NCBI GenBank assembly: GCA_002316385.1
Contig: DCDL01000004.1
Span: 83,032-147,031, forward strand
Direction: 5' to 3'
DNA: 64,000 nucleotides
Origin: Clostridium sp. UBA1056
Lineage (GTDB): Bacteria; Bacillota; Clostridia; Clostridiales; Clostridiaceae
A model generated the notes under the pieces. That model was not told the DNA's origin. It ran no database searches and saw nothing but the letters and a program-made list of their open reading frames with translations. Shown here one piece after another: positions 56,910-64,000 of this stretch (positions are counted from its first letter, which is position 1; every line of letters starts with the position of its first letter). The position numbers were made by a program, and so were the translations under genes.

Positions 56910-57797
56910 CTAAACAAAAAGTTTTATTAGTTTAAATCCTGCATCACTTTCTAATCCAATTCCTATAAGCTTATCCGAATTGTTATATACTGCATACTTA
57001 CAAAACTTTTCAATTTTATTTAAAAGAGTCCTATCATTTATAGTTACTCCGTTTAATATCAATCTTTCAAACTTTTCATTAACCACAAGTTTAGGAAATT
57101 TACTAAATACTTCATCTAAAGAAATAATATAATTATTTATATTTTCCTCTGTTAGTTCTTTTAAATCTATACTATTCTCTATGCTAAAAGGACCTGTAGC
57201 TGTTCTCTTTAAATCCCACATCATAGCTCCACAACCAAGTTCTTCTCCTATATCATAGCATAAGCTTCTTATATAAGTTCCCTTAGAACATCTAACTTTT
57301 ATTTCAATTATTGGACTACTTATAGACAATATCTCAATACTATATATAGTAACTCTCCTTGGCTCTCTGTAGACCTCTTTTCCTTCTCTAGCTAATTCAT
57401 ATAGTTTTTTTCCATTTTGCTTAAGAGCAGAATACATAGGTGGTACTTGATTAATGATTCCTTCAAATTTAAATATGGCATTAGCAATTTCTTCTTCTGT
57501 AAAACTAACATTGCTTTCACGAAGTACCTTTCCTTCTCTATCATAAGTGTCAGTAACTACGCCTAATTTAACTTTTGCTATATACTCTTTCTCACCTTCC
57601 ATGATAAAATCTATAGCTTTAGTAGCTCTTCCGATACATACTGGAAGTACACCACTAGCTTCTGGATCTAGAGTACCACCATGTCCAACTTTCTTTTCTC
57701 TAGCTAGCTTTTTTACTCTTCTTACTACCTCAAAGGAACTTATTCCAAGGGGTTTATTTATATTTAAAACTCCAAAGGGTTTATTATTTTCTATCAT
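56910..57797 (-). CDS. truB: tRNA pseudouridine-55 synthase
   Basis: TruB makes pseudouridine 55 in the tRNA T loop. The 295-residue protein has the catalytic aspartate in GHGGTLDPEASGVLPV (about 37-52), KEYIAKVKLG, and the RCSKGTYIRSL motif (about 173). The start overlaps the nrnA end by 14 bp, suggesting coupled translation. Confidence 0.96.
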   Translation of the reverse strand: MIENNKPFGVLNINKPLGISSFEVVRRVKKLAREKKVGHGGTLDPEASGVLPVCIGRATKAIDFIMEGEKEYIAKVKLGVVTDTYDREGKVLRESNVSFTEEEIANAIFKFEGIINQVPPMYSALKQNGKKLYELAREGKEVYREPRRVTIYSIEILSISSPIIEIKVRCSKGTYIRSLCYDIGEELGCGAMMWDLKRTATGPFSIENSIDLKELTEENINNYIISLDEVFSKFPKLVVNEKFERLILNGVTINDRTLLNKIEKFCKYAVYNNSDKLIGIGLESDAGFKLIKLFV

Positions 57798-58758
57798 AAG
57801 ATATCAACTCTTCTTTTAATATTTTATACATTTTATCCTTTACATCTGACATAGAGCCTTCACAAAAAAGTCCTGCTGCTCTTTTATGCCCTCCACCATC
57901 AAAGATTTCTGCTACCTTGCTAACATCAACTACTTCTTTAGATCTTAAACTTACTTTTACTCCACCTTTACTTTCCTTAAACAATGCCACTACTTCTACT
58001 CCACTTATCATGGCTCCAAAATGAATAACCTCGGAAGAGTCTATGGATTCTAGTCCTACTTCTTTAAGCATTTTCTCAGTAATATCCATGAATGCAACTT
58101 TATTGTTAATATGTAGTGTTAGAGCATCTATTACTTTCCCAAAAAACTTAACTTTACTAAATTCTTTATTTTCAAATATTTGTCTTTGAATCTTATTAAA
58201 GTTAACTCCGATTTTAATAATAGCCCCAGCTATCTCATGTGTTACAGTGGTTGTATTAGAATGCTTAAAAGAACCTGTATCTGTTAAAATAGAAGTATAA
58301 ATTGATTTACCTATTTCCTTAGTAATATCTACTTTTAACTGAGCTAATAGGTCATAGATTATCTCCCCTACTGCTGCAGAATTTACATCTACATAATTTA
58401 AATCACCATACTTCTCATTGCTTAGGTGGTGATCTATGTTTATAAGTTTATATTGTCTGTTATCTCTATCTAAATTAGCATTTATCCTCTTGAAATCCCC
58501 ACAGTCTAGTACAATTACTAAATCTGTATCTTCCTTTACATCTTGAAGTAATCCAGTAATTTCTTCGCTATAAGGTAAATAAGAAAATGTATCTGGAATC
58601 TCTTCCTTTGAAATTATATATGCTTCTTTATTAAGTGCCCTCAGCCCTTGAAGTAGGGCTGTGGCACTTCCTAGAGAATCTCCATCTGGTGATTGATGAA
58701 AAGTAATTCCTATACATTTACTTTTCTCTATGATATCTACTATATTTCTAGTTATCAT
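57784..58758 (-). CDS. nrnA: DHH-family nanoRNase/pAp phosphatase NrnA
   Basis: NrnA degrades short oligoribonucleotides and pAp. The 324-residue product starts at 58758; the ATG at 58767 is only 2 bases from the AGGAG site. DHH domain: HQSPDGDSLGSA (about 20-31), DCGD and NIDHHLSN (about 112-119). DHHA1 domain: GGGHKRAAGLF (about 285-295). It overlaps rbfA by 11 bp and truB by 14 bp. Confidence 0.94.
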   Translation of the reverse strand: MITRNIVDIIEKSKCIGITFHQSPDGDSLGSATALLQGLRALNKEAYIISKEEIPDTFSYLPYSEEITGLLQDVKEDTDLVIVLDCGDFKRINANLDRDNRQYKLINIDHHLSNEKYGDLNYVDVNSAAVGEIIYDLLAQLKVDITKEIGKSIYTSILTDTGSFKHSNTTTVTHEIAGAIIKIGVNFNKIQRQIFENKEFSKVKFFGKVIDALTLHINNKVAFMDITEKMLKEVGLESIDSSEVIHFGAMISGVEVVALFKESKGGVKVSLRSKEVVDVSKVAEIFDGGGHKRAAGLFCEGSMSDVKDKMYKILKEELISYDRK

Positions 58759-59110
58759 TGGAGTCATTCTCCTTTATTTTTCTAAATAAAGACTCTAAAT
58801 GATTAGCTTTATCTAAAGTTGTATCTAACTCTATGATAACTTCAGGAATATGTCTTAACTTAACATTTCTTCCTATTTCTTTTCTTATAAAGCCTGTAGA
58901 ACTTTTAAGAATTTTTAGAGCTTCTTCCTTTTGATCCTCTGTACCAAATATACTAACAAATACTTTAGCATAGCTTAAGTCTCTTGTAACTTCTACATCT
59001 GTTACACTTACCATAGCAGTAAGTCTAGGATCCTTTATTTTATTTTGAATAGTGTTGCTAACATCTTTTTTTATTTCTTCATTTATTCTGCCGCCTCTAT
59101 AGTTAGCCAT
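58748..59110 (-). CDS. rbfA: ribosome-binding factor A
   Basis: RbfA helps the late maturation of the 30S 5' end, especially in the cold. The 120-residue product from 59110 begins MANYRGGRINEEIKKDVSNTI. It has the KH-like fold with VTDVEVTRDLSYAKVFVS (about 37-54). GGAGTGATCTCC precedes the ATG. It follows infB by 18 bp. Confidence 0.96.
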   Translation of the reverse strand: MANYRGGRINEEIKKDVSNTIQNKIKDPRLTAMVSVTDVEVTRDLSYAKVFVSIFGTEDQKEEALKILKSSTGFIRKEIGRNVKLRHIPEVIIELDTTLDKANHLESLFRKIKENDSNDN

Positions 59111-59128
59111 GGAGATCACTCCTTCCTA

Positions 59129-61213
59129 TTACAATTCTTTTCGTTTAATTTCTTCCATAATATAACCTTCAATAATGTCTCCTTCTTTTACATCATTGAA
59201 TTTATCAATGCTAAGTCCACATTCATATCCAGCAGCTGCCTCTTTAACATCATCTTTAAATCTCTTTAAAGATGCAAGAGTAGATTCTGTAATTACTATA
59301 CCATCTCTTAATACTCTAACCTTACAATTTCTTGTTATTTTTCCATTAAGCACATAACATCCAGCTATGGTACCTACATTAGAAATTTTATATACCTGTC
59401 TTGCTTCACAACGTCCAATAACAACTTCCTTATATTCAGGGTCAAGCATACCAATCATTGCTGATTTAATATCATCTAATGCATCATAAATAATTCTATA
59501 AGTCTTAATTTCTACGCTATCTCTTTCTGCAACTGCAATAGCATTATTGTCTGGTCTTACATTGAAACCTATGATAATAGCATTAGAAGCATAAGCTAGG
59601 GATACGTCTGTTTCAGTTATAGCTCCAACTGCTCCGTGGATAACTCTAACTTTTACATTATCTGTAGAAAGCTTTTCTATAGATTGCTTAACAGCTTCTG
59701 CTGAACCTTGAACGTCAGCCTTAACTATTACACTTAACTCTTTAACCTTACCTTCTTGGATTTGGTTGTATAGATTTTCCATAGATACTCTATTAGATGT
59801 TTGGAAATGTTCTTGTCTAATCTTTTCTTTTCTTGACTCTGCCATTATTCTAGCTGTCTTCTCGTCTCTAACAACAGTAAATCTGTCTCCTGCTGCTGGA
59901 ACTTCTGAAAGACCTAATATTTCTACTGGGATAGAAGGACCGGCTTCTTTTGTATTCTTACCTTTATCATCAATCATTGCTCTGATTCTACCATAAGTAG
60001 TTCCAACTATTATAGAATCTCCTGATTTTAAAGTTCCATTTTGAACTAGTATACTAGCTACAGGTCCTCTTCCTTTATCTAATTTAGCTTCTATAACTGT
60101 TCCTTTAGCTCTTCTGTTAGCATCAGCTTTTAATTCTAACATTTCAGCATTTATTACAACCATCTCAAGTAGGCTATCTAAACCTTCCTTAGTGTGGGCA
60201 GATACTGGTACACATATAGTATCTCCACCCCAATCTTCAGCTACTAATCCATATTCTGTTAACTCTTGTTTAACCCTATCTGGATTTGCACTTTCTTTAT
60301 CCATTTTGTTTATAGCTATAATCATAGGTACTTCTGCAGCCTTGCAATGATTTATAGCCTCTACAGTCTGAGGCATAATTCCATCATCTGCAGCTACAAC
60401 TAATATAACTATATCTGTAACTTGAGCTCCTCTAGCTCTCATAGATGTAAAAGCTTCGTGACCTGGAGTATCAAGGAAGGTAATTCTCTCACCATTAACA
60501 TCTACAGTATAAGCCCCTATATGTTGAGTAATTCCACCAGCCTCTGTTGCTGTAACTTTAGATTTCTTTATTGCATCTAGTAATGATGTCTTACCGTGGT
60601 CAACGTGACCCATTACAGTTACTATTGGTGGTCTTTTAGTTTCTGTTACTTCTGATGTTTCTTCATCTAAAGCATCAATTTCATCTTCTTGCTCTTTAGC
60701 AACTTCACCAACATTTTGCTCTTTTAATACTGGAATAGATCCAAAGCTCTCTATAAGCTTTGAAGCCGTATTGAAGTCAATCTCTTGGTTTACACTTGCC
60801 ATAACACCTTGGAAGATTAAAGCTCTTATAACCTCTACTACTGGTTTTTTAAGCTTATCAGCTAAGTCTTTTACAACAATAGTTTCTTCCATCTCAATAA
60901 CTTCATCTGGAGTTTCATCAACTTTTTCTTCTACTCTTTTATTGTTACTTCTTCTTATCTTACTGTTTTTTCTTTGTTGTTTGCTTATGTCTTCATTGAT
61001 TTTTGATTCATACTCTTCAATGATTTCCTTCTTTTCAGCTGCTTCTTTTTTTTGTTCTTCGTATAACTCTTTTATAAGATCAGCATCCTCTTCATCTATG
61101 ACGCTCATGTGATTCTTAGCTTCTACTCCGAACTCATCCATTAATACACTTATAAGTTCCTTATTTGAAACTTCTAATTCTTTAGCTAACTCATATATTC
61201 TTATTTTCGCCAA
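59129..61213 (-). CDS. infB: translation initiation factor IF-2
   Basis: IF-2 is the GTPase that brings fMet-tRNA to the ribosome. The TTG at 61213 is the best start: GGGGGTG lies 6 bases ahead and the product begins [21 protein letters not shown], the IF-2 N-terminal motif. The 694-residue protein has a short charged N-domain, the IF2_N module (about 112-163), a G domain with [12 protein letters not shown] (about 200-211), DTPGHEAF and NKMD, and the C-terminal tRNA-binding domains. An upstream ATG at 61255 would overlap ylxQ. Confidence 0.96.
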   Translation of the reverse strand: MAKIRIYELAKELEVSNKELISVLMDEFGVEAKNHMSVIDEEDADLIKELYEEQKKEAAEKKEIIEEYESKINEDISKQQRKNSKIRRSNNKRVEEKVDETPDEVIEMEETIVVKDLADKLKKPVVEVIRALIFQGVMASVNQEIDFNTASKLIESFGSIPVLKEQNVGEVAKEQEDEIDALDEETSEVTETKRPPIVTVMGHVDHGKTSLLDAIKKSKVTATEAGGITQHIGAYTVDVNGERITFLDTPGHEAFTSMRARGAQVTDIVILVVAADDGIMPQTVEAINHCKAAEVPMIIAINKMDKESANPDRVKQELTEYGLVAEDWGGDTICVPVSAHTKEGLDSLLEMVVINAEMLELKADANRRAKGTVIEAKLDKGRGPVASILVQNGTLKSGDSIIVGTTYGRIRAMIDDKGKNTKEAGPSIPVEILGLSEVPAAGDRFTVVRDEKTARIMAESRKEKIRQEHFQTSNRVSMENLYNQIQEGKVKELSVIVKADVQGSAEAVKQSIEKLSTDNVKVRVIHGAVGAITETDVSLAYASNAIIIGFNVRPDNNAIAVAERDSVEIKTYRIIYDALDDIKSAMIGMLDPEYKEVVIGRCEARQVYKISNVGTIAGCYVLNGKITRNCKVRVLRDGIVITESTLASLKRFKDDVKEAAAGYECGLSIDKFNDVKEGDIIEGYIMEEIKRKEL

Positions 61214-61230
61214 AACTTTCACCCCCGAAT

Positions 61231-61545
61231 TTACATTCCGTAATTCTCTTTCCATAACTTTATTAAATTTTTACAGATTTTTTCATCTTTTACTGCTAGC
61301 ACATTGATTTCTTCTCTACCTATAGCTATACCCAATTCATCCTTTGGTATGTTCCCTATTACAGGCACTTTTCTGTCAGCGCAGTATTTCTCAAACTTCT
61401 TTTTAGTATTCTCTGAACATTCTAAGGATAAAATACATAGATGAGCTTTATTTCTTTTAATTTCTTCTTCACATCCATTATATCCTTCTATCAAGTTTCT
61501 AGACTTCTTTGCAATTCCTAGAAAACTTAAAAATTTATTCTGCAT
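61231..61545 (-). CDS. ylxQ: L7Ae-like RNA-binding protein YlxQ
   Basis: The 104-residue protein begins [29 protein letters not shown], the L7Ae/L30e fold that binds kink-turn RNA. Its target in this operon is unknown. It overlaps ylxR by 11 bp and lies 17 bp ahead of infB, the invariant nusA-ylxR-ylxQ-infB order. Confidence 0.92.
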   Translation of the reverse strand: MQNKFLSFLGIAKKSRNLIEGYNGCEEEIKRNKAHLCILSLECSENTKKKFEKYCADRKVPVIGNIPKDELGIAIGREEINVLAVKDEKICKNLIKLWKENYGM

Positions 61546-61804
61546 TAAATATCTCTTCCTTTAGTTTATCATATATTTCTTCACTTATCTTTGTTTCTAA
61601 GTTTCTTTCTAATCTTTTAGTCTTTACAGCTTTTTCTAAGCAATCTATATTTCTGCAGATATATGCTCCACGTCCAGGCTTCTTACCATGTAAATCTATA
61701 AATATTTCATTTTCTTTATTTTTAACAACTCTTATAAGTTCCTTCTTAGGTTTCATTTCCATGCATCCAGTACACATTCTTTGAGGTATCTTCTTTACCT
61801 TCAT
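61535..61804 (-). CDS. ylxR: YlxR (DUF448) RNA-binding protein
   Basis: The 89-residue basic protein has CTGCMEMKPKKELIRVV (12-28) and GRGAYICRNIDCLEKA (about 45-60), the YlxR signature. A nucleoid or RNA-linked regulatory role has been proposed for the family. It lies 16 bp after nusA. Confidence 0.94.
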   Translation of the reverse strand: MKVKKIPQRMCTGCMEMKPKKELIRVVKNKENEIFIDLHGKKPGRGAYICRNIDCLEKAVKTKRLERNLETKISEEIYDKLKEEIFNAE

Positions 61805-61820
61805 AAAATATCACCTACCT

Positions 61821-62906
61821 TTAAAGGTTACTTTCTTCATTTTTTAAGCTTTCGGCTTGACTTTTGCTCTTAATGTCTATTTTCCATCCAGTAAGTCTTG
61901 CTGCCAGTCTAACATTTTGCCCTTCTTTACCTATAGCTAATGATAATTGATTATCATCTACTACTACTTTAGCACTCTTTTCTTCATCATTAATATCTAC
62001 AGATAGTACTTTAGATGGACTTAGAGCATGTGCAATGTATTCTTCTGGTAGCTTACTCCATTTTATTATGTCAATTTTCTCATTTTTGAGTTCATTTACA
62101 ATGTTTTGAACTCTAATTCCTTTAGGCCCAACACAAGCTCCCATAGGATCTACTTCTTCATCATTAGACCATACAGCTATCTTAGTTCTTGAACCTGCTT
62201 CCCTAGCTATATTTTTTATTTCTACTATTCCACTATATATTTCTGGAACTTCCAACTCAAATAACCTTTTTACTAAACCTGGGTGAGTTCTTGAAACAAC
62301 GATTTGTGGTCCCTTAGAGCTCTTCTTTACTTCTACTATATATAGCTTTAATTTCTCATTAAAAGTGTAAATCTCTCCTTGCATTTGCTCATTAGGACCT
62401 AATACAGCTTCTAGTTTACCTAAGTCTATAAATACATTTCCTCTGTCTTTTCTTAGTACAACACCTGTTATTATATCAAATTCCTTAGTTATAAATTCAT
62501 TATATATGAGAGTTCTTTCTGCTTCCTTAATTCTTTGAATAACAACTTGCTTAGCTGCTTGAGCTGCAACTCTTCCAAAGTCTCTTGGAGTAACCTCTAT
62601 TTCTGCTATATCCTCTAAATTATATTTAGCGCTAATTTCTCTAGCATCTTCCAGAGATATCTCTATTACATCATCATATACTTCTTCTACAACTTCTTTT
62701 AATGAATATACGTGAGTTTCTCCTGTGTCTCTATTAACCCATACTCTTACGTTTTGTTCCTTCGCATGAGACTTTGCAAAATTTTTCTTATATGCTGCTA
62801 CTAAAGCATCTTCTATAGTGGTAAATAGCGTTTCCTCACTAATTCCCTTCTCAACAACTAGCTGCTTTACAGCATCTATAAATTCTTCCTTAAATCCGGT
62901 GCTCAT
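61821..62906 (-). CDS. nusA: transcription termination/antitermination factor NusA
   Basis: NusA binds RNA polymerase and nascent RNA and stimulates pausing and termination. The 361-residue protein has the N-terminal polymerase-binding domain (1-130), S1 (about 135-200) and two KH domains (GACVGPKGIRVQNI, about 246-259; LAIGKEGQNVRLAA, about 318-331). It lacks the C-terminal acidic repeats of E. coli NusA, as in other firmicutes. AAGGAGGATATATATA precedes the ATG. Confidence 0.97.
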   Translation of the reverse strand: MSTGFKEEFIDAVKQLVVEKGISEETLFTTIEDALVAAYKKNFAKSHAKEQNVRVWVNRDTGETHVYSLKEVVEEVYDDVIEISLEDAREISAKYNLEDIAEIEVTPRDFGRVAAQAAKQVVIQRIKEAERTLIYNEFITKEFDIITGVVLRKDRGNVFIDLGKLEAVLGPNEQMQGEIYTFNEKLKLYIVEVKKSSKGPQIVVSRTHPGLVKRLFELEVPEIYSGIVEIKNIAREAGSRTKIAVWSNDEEVDPMGACVGPKGIRVQNIVNELKNEKIDIIKWSKLPEEYIAHALSPSKVLSVDINDEEKSAKVVVDDNQLSLAIGKEGQNVRLAARLTGWKIDIKSKSQAESLKNEESNL

Positions 62907-62922
62907 TATATATATATCCTCC

Positions 62923-63384
62923 TTATAAAGTTGGGTTTAACGTAACTATAGACACCTTTAACATTGGTATTGTAACCTCATTGTTATCTACCGTTAGCAT
63001 TAGATTTTCACTATCAAAACCCTTTAGTACCCCTTCGTATTTTTTCTTTCCTTCAAATAATGCTGAAAGCTTTACAGCCACATCATAATTTATATATTTA
63101 TTAAAATGTTCTTTTGTAACTAAGGTTCTAAATATACCAGGAGATGATACTTCTAAATTATATTCTTCAGCTATAGGATCTTCTACATCTAGCATTTCTC
63201 CAACAGCCTTGCTTACTTCCACACAGTTATCCAAAGCAACACCTTTTTCACTATCTATGAAAACTCTTAAAATATTCTGTCCGCCTTCACGTACATACTC
63301 TAAGTGATAAAGCTCAAATCCTAGTTTTTCAACTATATTAGTAATTTTACTATGGAGTTTTTCTATAACACCGTTACTGTTCAT
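62923..63384 (-). CDS. rimP: ribosome maturation factor RimP
   Basis: RimP assists 30S assembly. The 153-residue protein has an N-terminal domain with GFELYHLEYVREGGQNILRVFID (18-40) and LEVSSPGIFR (about 101-110), and a C-terminal SH3-like domain. AGGAGG precedes the ATG. It heads the rimP-nusA-ylxR-ylxQ-infB-rbfA-nrnA-truB-ribF operon. Confidence 0.96.
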   Translation of the reverse strand: MNSNGVIEKLHSKITNIVEKLGFELYHLEYVREGGQNILRVFIDSEKGVALDNCVEVSKAVGEMLDVEDPIAEEYNLEVSSPGIFRTLVTKEHFNKYINYDVAVKLSALFEGKKKYEGVLKGFDSENLMLTVDNNEVTIPMLKVSIVTLNPTL

Positions 63385-63512
63385 AATATATTTCCTCCTT
63401 TTATTATATTTCCTTTAAAGCTTTAATAATAAACCTAATACTTTTTCCATTGTGAGCAAATGTTTATACTAGCATAATTTCTAAGAATATTTATTGACTG
63501 ATTTCTGTTCAA

Positions 63513-63632
63513 GCGAAACTCACCTTGAGCTGGAGCCGTCAACTCCAGCTCAAGCTAAGTTTCACTTTATAATTAAAACGCAACTTTAGGTTGCGTTTTA
63601 ATAAATAGAGAGTAGGCATAAATCCTACTCTC
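63513..63632 (-). promoter_or_regulatory. long structured leader of the rimP-nusA operon
   Basis: Three hairpins occur in transcript order. GAGAGTAGG/CCTACTCTC (9 bp, 63608-63632) comes first. Next is ATTAAAACGCAAC/GTTGCGTTTTAAT (13 bp, 63572-63602), a possible attenuator with a short U-rich end. Last is CTTGAGCTGGAG/CTCCAGCTCAAG (12 bp, 63524-63554), extended by GAAACT/AGTTTC. With the promoter at 63671 the leader would be about 280 nt. NusA-sensitive attenuation is a reasonable guess. Confidence 0.5.
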
Positions 63633-63670
63633 CCTCAAAGATTATCATAATAACTAGCTCATTAAGTACA

Positions 63671-63699
63671 ATTATATCATAGCTATTTTTAATATGCAA
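63671..63699 (-). promoter_or_regulatory. promoter of the rimP-nusA operon leader
   Basis: On minus, TTGCAT (63699-63694), a 17-bp spacer and TATAAT (63676-63671). It lies about 200 bp after the polC stop and 290 bp before rimP. Confidence 0.7.
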
Positions 63700-63774
63700 T
63701 GGTTTTAGCACCTTTGAGGTATTTCTCTCATGCCTATCTACTATAAATCTAAAATCCCCTGTAAATGTATAATA

Positions 63775-63791
63775 TATACAACAGTTGTATA
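63775..63791. promoter_or_regulatory. operator-like palindrome
   Basis: TATACAAC-A-GTTGTATA has perfect 8-bp arms. It lies 109 bp downstream of the polC stop and 76 bp upstream of the -35 of the rimP leader promoter. A regulator-binding site is possible but not shown. Confidence 0.4.
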
Positions 63792-63899
63792 CATTCATAT
63801 AAGTTTAGCTAAATTTCAGCTAGAGTTCAAACTTCCACCGAAACTAAGCTTAACTTTACATATAAAGGCACCTTAACTTAATACTTAAGAGAATAGTTG

Positions 63900-64000
63900 T
63901 TAAAAGAGACTTAATTGATTTGTCTCTGGTAGACCTTCCATGGCTCCATGATTTGCCAAAGCCTCTACCACAGTTTTTGTTGCTTTACTTCTTATACGAA
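63900..64000 (-). CDS. polC: DNA polymerase III PolC-type, C-terminal end (partial)
   Basis: The last 32 codons before TAA at 63902-63900 read [32 protein letters not shown]. This is the characteristic C-terminus of the gram-positive replicative polymerase PolC, whose family end is near-invariant ([11 protein letters not shown]). The rest of the gene lies beyond the window. polC upstream of rimP-nusA is the standard firmicute order. Confidence 0.88.
   Translation of the reverse strand, partial: RIRSKATKTVVEALANHGAMEGLPETNQLSLF

Larger units (their letters stand above)
63385..63899. other. polC-rimP intergenic region
   Basis: No ORF. It contains the candidate rimP operon promoter (63671-63699), three consecutive hairpins (63513-63565, 63572-63602, 63608-63632) and an isolated palindrome at 63775-63791. 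Confidence 0.7.

Noticed and set aside
1..64000. CRISPR array, restriction-modification, toxin-antitoxin operon or secondary-metabolite cluster
   Set aside because: Looked for on both strands; no regularly spaced repeats and no matching protein families were seen.

Overview
The window is a low-GC (roughly 30% by eye) chromosomal segment of a spore-forming clostridium, most like Clostridium sensu stricto. Sporulation genes (spoIIP, gpr, spoIVFA/FB, spoVS, ftsK/spoIIIE, ymxH) and a complete selenocysteine (Sec) machinery point there. I cannot name the species. No CRISPR array, prophage, rRNA or intact IS element was seen. Nearly all genes are on the minus strand; rpsT, a lipoprotein gene and a D,D-carboxypeptidase gene are on the plus strand.

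Region by region. 0.1-5.9 kb: spoIIP, gpr, rpsT, holA and a comEC that lacks the usual C-terminal hydrolase domain. 5.9-8.8 kb: the accessory part. It holds a candidate structured RNA, a lipoprotein gene with an in-frame TGA exactly at the lipobox cysteine codon, a 40-bp perfect palindrome, decayed gene fragments, a 43-residue membrane peptide gene and a CD3324-type DNA-binding protein gene. 8.8-13.4 kb: tRNA-Sec, selB, selA and selD. SelD is itself a selenoprotein; its first 32 codons, with a UGA at codon 14, are lost in standard ORF calling. 13.5-20.1 kb: comEA, dacF-like, rluD, ridA, yqeK, nadD, yhbY, obgE. 20.3-30.7 kb: rpmA-prp-rplU, rng, two radical-SAM-linked genes, spoIVFB-spoIVFA, mgsA, rodA, minE-minD-minC. 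30.8-37.6 kb: mrdA, mreD-mreC-mreB, radC, maf, DUF4321. 37.8-42.6 kb: a SPOR-like membrane protein, an unknown protein, a Xer-type recombinase, ptsH, aspartate aminotransferase, spoVS. 42.8-64 kb: rny, recA, pgsA, rimO, ftsK, tepA, lysC, ymxH, pnp, rpsO, ribF, truB, nrnA, rbfA, infB, ylxQ, ylxR, nusA, rimP, and the last 32 codons of polC at the right edge.

How the genes work together. The Mre/Rod/PBP2 set with MinCDE controls cell shape and division-site choice. The rimP-to-pnp block is the conserved transcription, translation and RNA-decay operon. recA has a clear promoter with an SOS-box dyad. SelD makes selenophosphate, SelA converts Ser-tRNA(Sec) to Sec-tRNA(Sec), and SelB delivers it at UGA, so any in-frame UGA nearby deserves attention. 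The observation I rate highest is therefore the lipoprotein at 6500-6958. Its single TGA replaces the invariant lipobox cysteine, is followed by a possible Sec-insertion hairpin, and lies about 2.3 kb from tRNA-Sec. It is either a selenocysteine lipoprotein, which would be new to my knowledge, or a pseudogene caught one mutation after inactivation.
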